Shown: positions 40,135 to 50,107, counted from the first letter of the stretch. The stretch is DNA of 64,000 nucleotides from Timaviella obliquedivisa GSE-PSE-MK23-08B (GCA_019358855.1 JAHHII010000005.1:248001-312000); one strand, 5' to 3'. The notes: generated by a model not told the origin, from the sequence alone. Numbers and translations: made by a program.

Positions 40135-40656
40135 CTAATTCCTCAACAGCCACTTTTCACCATTTAACCGCTGCATTGTGTAGAGCAACAGCAAATCCAA
40201 TGAAACCTTGCGCTCATCGATCATAAAAGACTCCAGCAGGCTCGGCTTAGCACCATTGTCCGCACAACAATAAAATTTAGGTGCTTGAATATCTTCTTTA
40301 GAGAAAATAATTACAAACTGGCGTTTTCCTCCCAACCAGGTGCCGATTACCTGCCAGCAATCCCCCTCACCTGTTACAGGCATCCGCTTCTTCTCAAACT
40401 TCAAATCAACATTCGCTAGCCCCATTTTCGGCAAAGTTTGCTTCAAAGCAGGCAAATAATCCTGATTAATAAACTCGTCAAAAGGCTTAGCTTCCAAAGC
40501 AGGGGGCTTTTCCTTCTTAGGAGCTTTAGCAGGCTTTTCTCCACCGACTGCTTTAGCAGGCTTTTCTTCAGCCGTCACTTGAGCAGTTTTAGCAGTCGCT
40601 TCTTCAGTTACTGAGGTGGAAGATTCTGGAGTTTGGGAAGTGGTTTCTTCTGGCAT
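40135..40656 (-). CDS. DUF2996 family protein
   Basis: The 173-residue protein has a disordered Glu/Lys/Ala/Thr-rich N terminus (about residues 1-70, with repeated EKPAKA). A folded DUF2996 domain follows (FDEFINQDYLPALKQTLPKMG, then GEGDCWQVIGTWLGGKRQFVI and APKFYCCADNG). The family is cyanobacterial and its role is not established. ATG 40656 is used because the upstream 30 codons lack family features. Confidence 0.8.
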   Translation of the reverse strand: MPEETTSQTPESSTSVTEEATAKTAQVTAEEKPAKAVGGEKPAKAPKKEKPPALEAKPFDEFINQDYLPALKQTLPKMGLANVDLKFEKKRMPVTGEGDCWQVIGTWLGGKRQFVIIFSKEDIQAPKFYCCADNGAKPSLLESFMIDERKVSLDLLLLYTMQRLNGEKWLLRN

Positions 40657-40851
40657 GGTTAATTTGCAGCGTAAAACAAGTAAGCCTATAGTATCGAGTT
40701 CCGCCAGAGAATGCATGTCGCCCAGCCATCTAAGTTTTATGGACAAACCTCAAAATGAAGTGGCAACGTCATACTCTTGTCTTGATAACAACTCGTGAAC
40801 TTAATAAGTGCAGATTATTAAGTACAGGCTAGTGAAGTAAAAGGAAGCATC

Positions 40852-41005
40852 AGAGGATGTCTGAGAAGTATCGAAGATTCTTACACTCGCCCCCAAATCC
40901 CCCATTTTGGGGGACTTCTGAGCCACTCCTTCTTCAAAGTCCCCCAAAATGGGGGATTTAGGGGGCGGATTGGATAGCAACCTAAACTTCTCAGACAACC
41001 TCTCA
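40852..41005 (-). repeat. MITE-like element, copy 2 (inverted)
   Basis: This is the reverse complement of the element at 31463-31613, differing at scattered sites. The ends are GAGGATGTCTGAGAAGT and ACTTCTCAGACAACCTC, with a long internal palindrome (CCCCAAATCCCCCATTTTGGGGG ... CCCCCAAAATGGGGG, in pieces of under 20). TCA flanks both ends. It lies in the roughly 680-bp gap between DUF2996 and DUF2949 genes. Open frames across it are products of the palindrome, not genes. Confidence 0.75.
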
Positions 41006-41334
41006 GGATTCTCAGAAATCTCAAAGGGTTTCTCATTTTTAGCTCTGTCCGGAGAAAGAGTTGTCAACAGTGAATCTGTGGATAGAATCATTCACAGCCC
41101 AACCAAAAGAACTTTGAGAATCCTGGAATCCTTAAGCCGTAAGGGCGGAAGTCACTAATCGAGAATTCTTAAAAAAATGCTAACAAGTGCAATTTCTTCG
41201 TTATAATGCCCTCAATAATACTGAAATTGCTTTACATTGCTTTACATAAGTGCTGTATTTTAAACATTCACGCACGTACATCTAATCCGATCGCAGTCTT
41301 CTTATTACATTCGACTAAAAAAGAGGTGACAACT

Positions 41335-41535
41335 ATGGAGGGACAATCTACAGCACAAGCTCGACTCATCCACTTTCTAAAAGAAGAACTAGCAGTGCCA
41401 GCCGCGGCGATCGCGCTAGCATTACGCCACCTTAATGAGCAGGGCTCCAACTTGCTGCCTGTTGTTCTGTGGCAGTACGGACTGATTACCCTTGAGCAAC
41501 TAGAACGTGCTTTTGATTGGATGGAAACTGCCTAA
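41335..41535 (+). CDS. DUF2949 family small protein
   Basis: The 66-residue protein MEGQSTAQARLIHFLKEELA... matches the short cyanobacterial DUF2949 family, with an all-helical core ending in LPVVLWQYGLITLEQLERAFDW. ATG 41335, preceded by AGAGGTGA, is the right start; the frame is open further upstream but that part is AT-rich and unrelated. Function is unknown. It precedes ftsH by 180 bp. Confidence 0.85.
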   Translation: MEGQSTAQARLIHFLKEELAVPAAAIALALRHLNEQGSNLLPVVLWQYGLITLEQLERAFDWMETA

Positions 41536-41717
41536 GCCTCTAAAGTTCTTAATCATCAGTGGGCTATTGGTGGACTACCTCAACTCTCCTCAAAATGAGC
41601 TACTCCAATAGTAAGAACTTAGGTCAGGGTAGGGTTTTCCGCCCTCCTTTTGCTACTGTGAAATCGCCAAACAAATTACGATAAGTACATAAAACTTAAG
41701 AAAGGGACGTTGAATCT

Positions 41718-43583
41718 ATGGCGATTAAAGACCAGCCCCAGCCCCCCCGTTCACGCCAAATTGGTAGCATTCTATTGCTACTTTCTGGTTTGTTCCTGTT
41801 GGCAAACTTGTTTTTGCCCAACTTGCTAGGTACACCGATTCCAAGAGTTCCCTACAGCTTGTTTATTCATGAAGTCCAAGACGGACAGGTTCAGGGAGTT
41901 TCGGTGGGTCAGAACGAAATTCGATACCAGATGAAGGGCGAAAATGAGGAGCCTGGGCTAGTTTATGCGACGACCCCAATTTTTGACCTAGAGTTGCCTA
42001 AACTTTTAGAAGAAAAAGGGGTAGAATTTGCCGCTACGCCGCCGCCTAAGAATGGCTGGTTAGGCAGCGTCTTGAGTTGGGTAATACCGCCCCTGATTTT
42101 TGTAGCTATTTGGCAACTGTTTTTAGGGCGCAGTGGTGGACAGCAGGGCGTTTTATCGATTGGTAAAAGCAAAGCCAAAGTCTATGTTGAGGGAGATTCG
42201 GGAAAGGTAACTTTTACCGACGTTGCAGGTGTTGAAGAAGCGAAGACAGAACTTGTCGAAGTCGTGGATTTCTTGAAGGAACCGCTAAGATTTACAGAAA
42301 TTGGGGCGCGAATTCCAAAGGGCGTGTTGCTCGTTGGACCTCCAGGAACTGGAAAAACGCTGCTAGCTAAGGCAGTGGCAGGTGAAGCAGGTGTGCCATT
42401 CTTTAGTATTTCGGGTTCAGAATTTGTAGAAATGTTTGTGGGCGTTGGCTCCTCACGGGTACGTGATCTGTTTGACCAAGCAAAGAAGCAGGCTCCTTGC
42501 ATTATCTTTATTGATGAGCTAGATGCGATCGGGAAGTCTCGGGCTTCTAACGGTTTTTATGGAGGCAACGATGAGCGGGAGCAAACCCTCAACCAGTTGT
42601 TAACTGAGATGGATGGGTTTGCGGCAACCGGAGCAACCGTCATTGTCCTAGCAGCTACCAACCGTCCAGAAACCCTTGATCCTGCGCTTCTGCGTCCAGG
42701 TCGATTCGATCGCCAAGTCCTAGTCGATCGCCCTGATCTTTCCGGTCGTCTAGCCATTCTTGAGATTCATTCTAGAAAGGTGAAGCTGGGTGCAGATATT
42801 GACCTTAAGGCGATCGCCACTCGGACCCCAGGTTTTGCCGGAGCAGACCTGGCAAACCTGGTTAATGAAGCCGCATTGCTTGCCGCTCGCAACAAACGAT
42901 TAGCCGTAGCACAAGAAGATTTTGCTGAAGCCATCGAGCGGGTTGTAGCGGGGTTAGAAAAGAAGAGCCGAGTCCTCAACGAAAAAGAGAAAAAGATTGT
43001 TGCTTATCACGAAGTAGGGCACGCTTTAGTCGGCTCCCTGATGACAGGCAGTGGCAAAGTTGAGAAAATCTCGATTGTGCCTCGCGGGATGGCGGCGCTA
43101 GGTTACACGCTGCAATTGCCCACAGAGGATCGCTTTTTAATGAGTGAAGACGAATTGCAAGGACAAATTGCGACGCTGTTAGGGGGGCGATCGGCAGAAG
43201 AAATTATTTTTGGAAGCATTACTACGGGTGCATCCAATGACCTGCAACGCGCAACCGACCTAGCAGAACGCATGGTGACCACCTATGGTATGAGCAAGGT
43301 GCTAGGGCCTCTGGCATATCAGCAAGGGCAACAAAACATGTATCTGGGCAATGAAGGCCCCAATCCTCGCCGCATGGTCAGCCCTCAGACAGCAGAGGCG
43401 ATCGACCAGGAAGTCAAAGGCATCGTAGAATCAGCCCACGATCATGCCTTAGAAATCCTTAAGCTGAACCGCGACTTGTTAGAAACCATTTCGACCAAGC
43501 TGTTGGATAAAGAGGTCATTGAAGGCACTGAACTTCATCAACTTTTGGCACAAGTCAAGTCTGTAGAAGCAGTAGCCGTCTAA
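41718..43583 (+). CDS. ftsH: ATP-dependent zinc metalloprotease FtsH
   Basis: The 621-residue protein is a membrane-bound AAA protease. It has a TM helix ([18 protein letters not shown]) near residues 16-33, a second near residue 120, Walker [12 protein letters not shown] (about residue 206), Walker [12 protein letters not shown], and the zinc site HEVGHALVG (about residue 430). It removes damaged membrane proteins; cyanobacterial FtsH acts in photosystem II repair. The paralogue identity (FtsH1-4) cannot be told from this window. Confidence 0.95.
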   Translation: MAIKDQPQPPRSRQIGSILLLLSGLFLLANLFLPNLLGTPIPRVPYSLFIHEVQDGQVQGVSVGQNEIRYQMKGENEEPGLVYATTPIFDLELPKLLEEKGVEFAATPPPKNGWLGSVLSWVIPPLIFVAIWQLFLGRSGGQQGVLSIGKSKAKVYVEGDSGKVTFTDVAGVEEAKTELVEVVDFLKEPLRFTEIGARIPKGVLLVGPPGTGKTLLAKAVAGEAGVPFFSISGSEFVEMFVGVGSSRVRDLFDQAKKQAPCIIFIDELDAIGKSRASNGFYGGNDEREQTLNQLLTEMDGFAATGATVIVLAATNRPETLDPALLRPGRFDRQVLVDRPDLSGRLAILEIHSRKVKLGADIDLKAIATRTPGFAGADLANLVNEAALLAARNKRLAVAQEDFAEAIERVVAGLEKKSRVLNEKEKKIVAYHEVGHALVGSLMTGSGKVEKISIVPRGMAALGYTLQLPTEDRFLMSEDELQGQIATLLGGRSAEEIIFGSITTGASNDLQRATDLAERMVTTYGMSKVLGPLAYQQGQQNMYLGNEGPNPRRMVSPQTAEAIDQEVKGIVESAHDHALEILKLNRDLLETISTKLLDKEVIEGTELHQLLAQVKSVEAVAV

Positions 43584-43607
43584 TCCAACTAACTCTGCCA
43601 ATAATCT

Positions 43608-43643
43608 AGAACCCCGACTTATAAAAAGTCGGGGTTCTTTTTT
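43608..43643. terminator. Rho-independent terminator for ftsH/glk
   Basis: AGAACCCCGACTT (43608-43620) and AAGTCGGGGTTCT (43626-43638) are perfect 13-bp arms with a 5-base loop, followed by T bases. It lies between the convergent ftsH and glucokinase genes and can end the ftsH transcript. Confidence 0.9.
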
Positions 43644-44685
43644 AAAAGAAATTAGCGTACAGGGCAGCGCCAATTAACCCAACATGCGGGTTAAGAATAA
43701 CGTGAACTGGAATTTGCTCCATTAGGGGTCGCATTCTTCCTTTATCAGTCATTGCTCTCATAAATCCACCCGACTCAAGCAGGGATAAGTTTTTAGTTGC
43801 AATGCCCCCGGCAATGTACAAGCCGCCATAGGGTAAAAGCTTCAGTGCCAGGTTTCCAGCTTCCGCACCATAAGCTTCGGCAAAAAGCTGCATTGTCCGT
43901 TCACACAGATAATCTTGTCCAGCAGCGATCGCAATCACAGCTGCCGGGTCAACCGACTTTTCGCTAATGCCCGCCTCGTGTTCCCAAGTCCGAATAGCTT
44001 CCGCCACTTGGGGCGACTCAACGGCAGACTGGCGATCGCGCAGGAACTGGTAAATTGCCACAATTCCCTGCCCCGATACTACTCGCTCTACTGAAATACG
44101 AGTAATTTGATGCTTCTCCCGCAGATACTTCAAAAGCTGGAACTCTAGCTCTGAACGAGGCGCAAAGTCTGCATGTCCTCCTTCTGAAGCAAAAACTTGG
44201 TATTGCTGATCCTGGCGAATCAAGAAGCACTCGCCCAAGCCTGTTCCAGCCCCCAAAATAGCGATCGGAGCATGAGGCTGAGACTCGGCAATTTGAAGCG
44301 TTCGCAAATCGGAAGATTCCAGCCCCCCAACGCCATAGCCCACAGCAGCAAAGTCATTGATTAAATTCACATGAGCGATCGCCAAATCTTTTTCTAACTG
44401 CTTAGCTTCCAAAAACCAAGACAGATTAGTAACCGATGAAGTGTTGTTGACAACAGGCCCCGCGATCGCAAAGCAAGCCTTTTCAGGAGCAGGTACCTCT
44501 CCGACCTGTTGGGTGGCTTCGACGAGAAACTGCCGCACCATGATGGCTAAATCTGCAAACTCTGCGCTCATATACCGAGCTTCGTACAGCGTTTTCAGCG
44601 TCGTTCCCTCTGCTTTAGAATAGGCATCGACCCATCGCAAAATCGTTTTGGTGCCACCAATGTCTCCTGCCAGTAGTTGTGTCAT
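43642..44685 (-). CDS. glk: Glucokinase
   Basis: The 347-residue ROK-independent glucokinase has the phosphate-binding motif LLAGDIGGTKTILRW near the start, NLSWFLEAKQLEKDL, the glucose loop NLINDFAAVGYG, and LGAGTGLGECFLI with ASEGGHADFAPRSELE. It phosphorylates glucose with ATP. ATG 44685 is preferred; an in-frame ATG three codons upstream is possible. It converges on ftsH across a shared terminator. Confidence 0.92.
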   Translation of the reverse strand: MTQLLAGDIGGTKTILRWVDAYSKAEGTTLKTLYEARYMSAEFADLAIMVRQFLVEATQQVGEVPAPEKACFAIAGPVVNNTSSVTNLSWFLEAKQLEKDLAIAHVNLINDFAAVGYGVGGLESSDLRTLQIAESQPHAPIAILGAGTGLGECFLIRQDQQYQVFASEGGHADFAPRSELEFQLLKYLREKHQITRISVERVVSGQGIVAIYQFLRDRQSAVESPQVAEAIRTWEHEAGISEKSVDPAAVIAIAAGQDYLCERTMQLFAEAYGAEAGNLALKLLPYGGLYIAGGIATKNLSLLESGGFMRAMTDKGRMRPLMEQIPVHVILNPHVGLIGAALYANFF

Positions 44686-44694
44686 GATTGCCAT

Positions 44695-45091
44695 CGCCCT
44701 TTGCTACAACTTCCTAGTCTAGGGGTTCAGGGTCGATTATTGGCATGACGCGATCGCCCCCTTTTTCTAAAACTCATGCATCTGTTTTACAAGATTTATT
44801 CAGTGTTTACCGACAACTCTCAAAGTATACTCGTATTATTTTATACGAAATAGTAGGTAGCCAAAAACCTAGAGTTTCCCCCAACGCCGGGAAACTGCGA
44901 GAACTTGAGAAGTTGCGGGAATTCTAATGGCAAACACAATAGACAGCAGAATTACATTGTTGAAGGTTTCTAGTAGAATTTGGGTGAATTTTGGGTTTTT
45001 TACAGATGTCTTTTTACAGATGTTATCAGCCACTTAAAGGGCACAACAGACTTGACTTAAGAATTTTTTTTGTAGGGCATACCGGGAATCC
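44695..45091. other. Non-coding stretch with two hairpins
   Basis: No gene is visible. AGTTTCCC (44873-44880) and GGGAAACT (44889-44896) form a perfect 8-bp hairpin. TCGTAT (44831-44836) and ATACGA (44843-44848) form another. The stretch just downstream is purine-rich and repetitive (GAGAACTTGAGAAGTTGCGG). These could be the leader of the PAS-GGDEF-EAL gene or a small RNA; neither is shown. Confidence 0.4.
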
Positions 45092-46915
45092 ATGAACCAC
45101 CCCTTATTTGACATGCTTCTAACTAATACTGTAGAGCTATTGCAGTTAAAAGAGGAACTACAGCAAGTCCGGCAAAGCGAAGAGCGATATGCGCTAGCGG
45201 CACAAGGCGCAAATGATGGAGTGTGGGACTGGAATTTGCAAACTAATCAAGTGTTCTTTTCCCATCGCTGGAAGACAATGCTGGGCTATTCGGTGGATGG
45301 ATTGAGCGATCGCCCTGAAGAATGGTTCGATCGCGTCCACCCCGATGACTTGCACTGGGTCAAACACGAAATGACCGCCCATTTAGAGCAGCAAGTTGCC
45401 CAGTTTGAATGCCAACATCGAATGCGGCACCAAAAGGGAGAATACCGCTGGATGCTGAGCCGTGGCTCAGCAATTTGGAATGAAGACGGGAAAGCCCTTC
45501 GGATAGCAGGTTCTCAGACCGACATTACCACCTGGAAACACGCTGAAGAGAAGCTAGTTTACGAAGCATTACATGATACCTTAACAGGCTTACCGAACCG
45601 AATCTTTCTAATGGAACGCCTTCGGCAAGCTTTACAGCTAACAAAACGCCACAGCGATTACCTGTTTGCAGTTCTGTTCATTGACCTCGATCGCTTCAAG
45701 GTTATCAACGACAGCTTAGGGCATATGATTGGCGATCAGCTTTTAATTGCTATCTCTCATCGCATTTCCAACTGTCTTCGTCCCACAGACACCATTGCAC
45801 GGCTTGGAGGCGATGAGTTTGTGATTTTGTTAGCAGATGTGAAAGACCGGGATAGCGCCACCCGGGTTGCCGATCGCCTGCAAGAAGAACTGTTGCTGCC
45901 ATTCAACCTGGATGGGCATGAGGTTTTTAGTGCTGCTAGTGTTGGCATTGCCTTCAGCAGCGTCGGTTACGATCGCCCTGATGATTTACTCCGCGATGCC
46001 GATATTGCCATGTATCGCGCCAAAGCCCACGGTAGAGCGCGGTACGCTATTTTTCAACCCGGAATGCATAGCAAAGCCGTAGCGCTACTGCAAATTGAAA
46101 CCGATCTGCGACGGGCGATCGAGCGCCACGAGCTACGACTTCACTATCAGCCCATTGTTTCTCTTAGAACATGCCAAGTAACTGGCTTCGAGGCACTCAT
46201 TCGGTGGGCACATCCTCAGCGCGGCATGATTTCTCCAGGTGAGTTTGTCCCAGTCGCTGAGGAAACGGGATTAATTACCCCTATGGGCTGGTGGGTACTG
46301 CAAGAATCTTGTCGTCAAATGCAGCGCTGGCACGAACAGTTCCTGAGCGCCCAATCCTTAATTGTGAATGTAAATTTGTCGAGCAAGCAATTTAGCCCCC
46401 ATTTAGTCGATCAAATTAGCCAAATTTTGGAAGAAACTCAGCTACCGCCCCATTACCTCAAACTAGAAATTACTGAAAGTATTTTGATGGAAAATGCTGA
46501 ATCAGCAGTGACAACTTTAAGTCAGCTTAAAACCCTGGGAACGCTGTTGGCGATCGATGATTTTGGGACAGGCTATTCGTCATTAAATTATCTGCATCGA
46601 TTTCCCATTGACACGCTTAAAGTCGATCGCTCCTTCGTTAGTAAAGTTGATGTCGATGGTGAGCAGCTTGCGATCGCCCGTACCATTATTACCCTGGCGT
46701 GGAATTTGGGTATGGAGGTCGTGGCAGAAGGCGTAGAAACAATGAAACAGTTAGCCCAGTTGCGATCGCTTCAGTGCGACTATGCCCAAGGCTTCCTCTT
46801 TTCTTTACCTCTAGATGTTGCAGCAGTCGAACACCTCATGGCAAGCCAACCTCATCAGCCCATTATTCTCAACCCAACCACAAGCGTTGCCCAGAACTTA
46901 CTCACAGAAGGATAA
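45092..46915 (+). CDS. PAS-GGDEF-EAL cyclic-di-GMP regulator
   Basis: The 607-residue protein has a PAS/PAC sensor (DGVWDWNLQTNQVFFSHRWK) at about residues 30-150, a GGDEF diguanylate cyclase domain (RLGGDEFVILL, about residue 240) and an EAL phosphodiesterase domain (GFEALIRWAHP, about residue 366; DDFGTGYSSLNYL). Both catalytic motifs are intact, so it may make or break cyclic di-GMP. No membrane segment is seen. It is followed by a TetR gene after 89 bp. Confidence 0.93.
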   Translation: MNHPLFDMLLTNTVELLQLKEELQQVRQSEERYALAAQGANDGVWDWNLQTNQVFFSHRWKTMLGYSVDGLSDRPEEWFDRVHPDDLHWVKHEMTAHLEQQVAQFECQHRMRHQKGEYRWMLSRGSAIWNEDGKALRIAGSQTDITTWKHAEEKLVYEALHDTLTGLPNRIFLMERLRQALQLTKRHSDYLFAVLFIDLDRFKVINDSLGHMIGDQLLIAISHRISNCLRPTDTIARLGGDEFVILLADVKDRDSATRVADRLQEELLLPFNLDGHEVFSAASVGIAFSSVGYDRPDDLLRDADIAMYRAKAHGRARYAIFQPGMHSKAVALLQIETDLRRAIERHELRLHYQPIVSLRTCQVTGFEALIRWAHPQRGMISPGEFVPVAEETGLITPMGWWVLQESCRQMQRWHEQFLSAQSLIVNVNLSSKQFSPHLVDQISQILEETQLPPHYLKLEITESILMENAESAVTTLSQLKTLGTLLAIDDFGTGYSSLNYLHRFPIDTLKVDRSFVSKVDVDGEQLAIARTIITLAWNLGMEVVAEGVETMKQLAQLRSLQCDYAQGFLFSLPLDVAAVEHLMASQPHQPIILNPTTSVAQNLLTEG

Positions 46916-47004
46916 CCCCATTTATAAATTTTTTCACCTCAACTCCTCACCACTCCGGCATTGCCAGTACTATCTCTAAATAAGTTACCTGTGGAGTTCC
47001 GGTT

Positions 47005-47625
47005 ATGCGCACGTTTCGGACGACACCCCCAACCGAGGCAGAAACTCAAACTCGAATCCTTAAGGCAGCGCAGCGACTCTTTGCGCGGCGAGGGTTTGAG
47101 GGCACCACAACCCGCGAACTAGCCCAAGCAGCAGGGGTTGCAGAAGGAACGCTGTTTCGATATTTTGAAAATAAGAAAGCCATTTTGATAGAAGTCGCAA
47201 CTCAAGGTTGGATCGAGATTTTAACCGACTTGTTGACTGAGCTAAGCGAAATGGGCAGCTACAAGGCGATCGCTCAAGTCATGCGTCGCCGAATGATGAA
47301 CCTCCATGAAAACGCCGACCTTCTGCGCGTGTGCTTCATTGAGGCGCAATGTCATCCTGACTTGCAACAGCGTATTCAAACCGATGTCATTGTTAAAATG
47401 ACCGATGTCGCCGAAGCCTTCTTTGAAACAGCAATGGATCAAGGCATTTACCGCCGAATGAATCCTCGGATGGTCGCCCAAGTGTTTCTAGGCATGTTCA
47501 CAGTCGCTGGGTTTAGCCAAGACTCCATCATGCCGACTGGCTCCGCACCTCATGAAATGCAGGAAATGGCGGAGAGCTTAGCAGATATTTTCTTAAATGG
47601 TGTGCTGGCAAAACCTGCGCCTTAG
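47005..47625 (+). CDS. TetR-family transcriptional regulator
   Basis: The 206-residue protein has an N-terminal DNA-binding domain: AQRLFARRGFEGTTTRELAQAAGVAEGTLFRYFENKKA (in two pieces), residues about 20-57. A helical ligand-binding domain follows. The downstream gene encodes a manganese exporter, but a riboswitch already controls that, so the target is not evident. The start is the ATG at 47005. Confidence 0.88.
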   Translation: MRTFRTTPPTEAETQTRILKAAQRLFARRGFEGTTTRELAQAAGVAEGTLFRYFENKKAILIEVATQGWIEILTDLLTELSEMGSYKAIAQVMRRRMMNLHENADLLRVCFIEAQCHPDLQQRIQTDVIVKMTDVAEAFFETAMDQGIYRRMNPRMVAQVFLGMFTVAGFSQDSIMPTGSAPHEMQEMAESLADIFLNGVLAKPAP

Positions 47626-47685
47626 GAAGTTTTCGTTAGAGAAAATTTGACAGGCTACAGTCAACCTAGTAAGCTGTAGGACTAA

Positions 47686-47812
47686 TGAAAGGGAGTAGCT
47701 ACTGGAGCAGGTTTGCATAGCCTCACCAGTCCGTCTTAGTCAACATACTGGTGATGAACCTGGCTGAGGCGACAAAGCAAAATTTTGCGTTTGGGAGCGA
47801 GACTTTCACTAA
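47686..47812 (+). promoter_or_regulatory. yybP-ykoY (Mn2+) riboswitch
   Basis: The leader contains AAAGGGAGTAGCTACTGG near its 5' end, then CCGTC, GTCAACATACTGG/TGATGAACC, GGCTGAGGCGA and finally GGAGCGAGACTTTCAC. These are the conserved blocks of the yybP-ykoY motif in the right order. It lies 85 bp ahead of a GDT1/Mnx family gene, which this class of riboswitch commonly controls. Manganese would favour expression of the exporter. Confidence 0.8.
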
Positions 47813-47896
47813 GTTCACGATGTGAGCTTGGTGGATTGTCTCAAAAATCTATCAAGCTCACTCAGATTCACTACGATTTTCTGAGAGGCTAGATGG

Positions 47897-48613
47897 ATGT
47901 TCGAATTAGGGATATTAGATGCGGGGCTACTTAAAAGTCAGATGTTTGAGTCCTTTACCAAAGGGCTTTTACTGGTTGGATTTTCTGAGTTAGGCGACAA
48001 AACTTTTTTTATAACCGCTATTTTGGCAATGCGCCACCCACGGCGCTGGGTTTTGGTTGGAGCGATCGCAGCCTTAACGACCATGACTATCATTTCAGTC
48101 TTAATGGGACAAGCCGTTTCCCACTTTCCCAAGGTCTATGTGCGAGGGGCTGAGGTGATATTGTTCATCGCCTTTGGGCTGAAGTTGCTTTATGATGCGA
48201 CTCAAATGACCCATCAACCGAATTTGGAAGAGCAGAAAGAAGCGGCTGAGGCTGTAGAAAAAGCAGAAGCTAAGCTTTCTAAAAAATCATTCCACCGAGG
48301 TGCTGGGGTCAGAGGATTTTGGGGCAGAGGGACTTGGGTCATTGTCGGCGAGGCGTTTAGTCTCATCTTTTTAGCCGAATGGGGCGATCGCACTCAGTTT
48401 GCGACCATTGCTCTGGCAGCGGCTAATAATCCGCTTGGGGTCACGCTAGGATCAATTTTGGGTCATGCCATTTGTGCAGCGATCGCTGTGATGTGCGGTC
48501 GTTTCGTCTGTGGTCGCATCTCAGAACGCACCATCACCACCCTGGGTGGCGCACTATTCCTAATCTTTGCGGTTGTAGCAGGACTGGAGCTAGGACAATC
48601 AGGCGGGATTTGA
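47897..48613 (+). CDS. GDT1/TMEM165 family Mn2+ exporter (Mnx-type)
   Basis: The 238-residue membrane protein has two copies of the family motif: FSELGDKTFF in TM1 and LAEWGDRTQFA in TM4, about 120 residues apart. Six helices in total are visible with a charged central linker (EEQKEAAEAVEKAEAK). Cyanobacterial homologues (Mnx of Synechocystis) move Mn2+ out of the cytoplasm, and plant ones act in the chloroplast envelope. The manganese riboswitch upstream supports the same role here. Confidence 0.9.
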   Translation: MFELGILDAGLLKSQMFESFTKGLLLVGFSELGDKTFFITAILAMRHPRRWVLVGAIAALTTMTIISVLMGQAVSHFPKVYVRGAEVILFIAFGLKLLYDATQMTHQPNLEEQKEAAEAVEKAEAKLSKKSFHRGAGVRGFWGRGTWVIVGEAFSLIFLAEWGDRTQFATIALAAANNPLGVTLGSILGHAICAAIAVMCGRFVCGRISERTITTLGGALFLIFAVVAGLELGQSGGI

Positions 48614-48615
48614 CT

Positions 48616-48957
48616 TTAACCCAAAGACCTTAACCCAAAATAGGTCAAGACCAGTTCCTCCACGCCATTGTTTTGAACCTCATGCACTTCTCCTGTTTCT
48701 ACGGCGACGCAAACCCCAGCACTCAGGGGATAGCTTTGACCATCAACCTGAATCACACCTGTTCCAGATTCTACAAAAAACACTTCGCACATATCAGCAT
48801 GAGCGTGCGCCGCAGCAACTTGTCCAGGAGCAAAGCGCGCTTGAGAAAAATTAGTCAGATGCGGCAAATCTCCTAGACGCAACATCACCTTTTTCTGAAT
48901 AGCAGGATTGTGGGAAACCTGTTCTGGTAAAAGCTGATGCAAATCGCAGTGTTTCAT
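48616..48957 (-). CDS. Cupin-domain protein
   Basis: The 113-residue single-domain cupin has the two conserved motifs. AAHAHADMCEVFFVESGTGVIQVDG holds the His-His-Glu metal ligands. PLSAGVCVAVETGEVHEVQN holds the second. It ends 2 bp from the stop of the Mn exporter gene, converging on it. Function is unknown. A metal enzyme or a binding protein is possible. Confidence 0.85.
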   Translation of the reverse strand: MKHCDLHQLLPEQVSHNPAIQKKVMLRLGDLPHLTNFSQARFAPGQVAAAHAHADMCEVFFVESGTGVIQVDGQSYPLSAGVCVAVETGEVHEVQNNGVEELVLTYFGLRSLG

Positions 48958-49177
48958 AGGAAATTACGGATGGGGTTGATGAAGGGGTAGTAAAACTAGA
49001 AAACTTTTCAAATACCAGAGATCTTGAGAAAACGATACCAAAAATCTGACTGAGAGAGTCTACAGCAGAAAATCTCTACTTTAGGAATCCTTCATAAATT
49101 ATCAGGAGCAGTCGTAAACTAAGACATACTAATCAGAAATAAGCCAAATTTGGAAGTCCTGAACGCCCCCTTTGCCA

Positions 49178-50107
49178 ATGCTCCTTCCGCACTCTTCTCC
49201 ATCCTCCTCATCAACTCACGGCAGCTTCCGCGCTGCTGTCCTTTCTGGCGATTTTTTAGTGACAGCAGAAGTAATGCCGCCCAAGGGCACAAACCCGGCT
49301 CACATGATTGAGATGGCAAATCTGCTGAAGGGGAGGGTGCATGGGGTCAATATTACAGATGGTAGCCGAGCAGTCATGCGGATGTCGTCGTTAGCAGCGG
49401 CAGTGCTGTTGCAGCAGCAGGGCATTGAGTCAATTTGTCAATTGGCTTGCCGCGATCGCAACCGCATTGCTCTCCAGGCAGACTTACTAGGAGCCCAGGC
49501 ATTGGGCATTAATAATATTTTGGCGTTAACTGGCGATCCGGTTAAAGCCGGAGATCATCCTGATGCTAAAGGAGTTTTTGATCTAGAAGCAGTGCGGCTG
49601 CTGCGGCTAATTGACAAACTGAATCAGGGAATAGATGCCAATGATAAGCCTTTAACAGATGGGGCAACTGCATTATTTTCGGGTGCAGCCGTTGACCCCC
49701 AGTGTGGCAGTTGGTCAGGGTTGAAAAGTCGGTTTGAACGCAAAGTAGAAGCAGGAGCACAGTTTTTTCAGAGTCAGCTAATTTGTGATTTCGATCGGCT
49801 AGACAAATTCATGACCCAGATTGCGAGTGGTTGCAACAAGCCAGTGCTGGCGGGAATATTTCTACTAAAGTCTGCTAAAAATGCTCAATTCATTAACCGC
49901 AATGTGCCAGGAATTGAGATTTCGCCGGAAATTGTCGATCGCCTAGAAAAATCTTCTCACCCATTACAAGAGGGAGTGGCGATCGCTGCTGAGCAAGTCA
50001 AGATTGCCCGACAGCTTTGCCAGGGCGTACATTTGATGGCAGTCAAACGAGAAGACCTCATTCCCCAGATTTTAGATCAAGCTGGAATTCATCCCCTCGT
50101 TCCTTAG
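49178..50107 (+). CDS. metF: Methylenetetrahydrofolate reductase
   Basis: The 309-residue TIM-barrel flavoprotein has VTAEVMPPKGTNP, HGVNITDGSRAVMRMSS and QLACRDRNRIALQADLLG. The loop NNILALTGDPVKAGDHP and AQFFQSQLICD follow. It reduces methylenetetrahydrofolate to methyl-THF, the methyl donor for MetH, whose gene lies 10 kb away. The ATG 49178 is preferred over the TTG two codons upstream. The first 18 residues are variable. Confidence 0.9.
   Translation: MLLPHSSPSSSSTHGSFRAAVLSGDFLVTAEVMPPKGTNPAHMIEMANLLKGRVHGVNITDGSRAVMRMSSLAAAVLLQQQGIESICQLACRDRNRIALQADLLGAQALGINNILALTGDPVKAGDHPDAKGVFDLEAVRLLRLIDKLNQGIDANDKPLTDGATALFSGAAVDPQCGSWSGLKSRFERKVEAGAQFFQSQLICDFDRLDKFMTQIASGCNKPVLAGIFLLKSAKNAQFINRNVPGIEISPEIVDRLEKSSHPLQEGVAIAAEQVKIARQLCQGVHLMAVKREDLIPQILDQAGIHPLVP

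Noticed and set aside
40801-41158. Open frames on both strands near 41 kb
   Set aside because: They are produced by the palindromic MITE-like repeat and do not resemble proteins.
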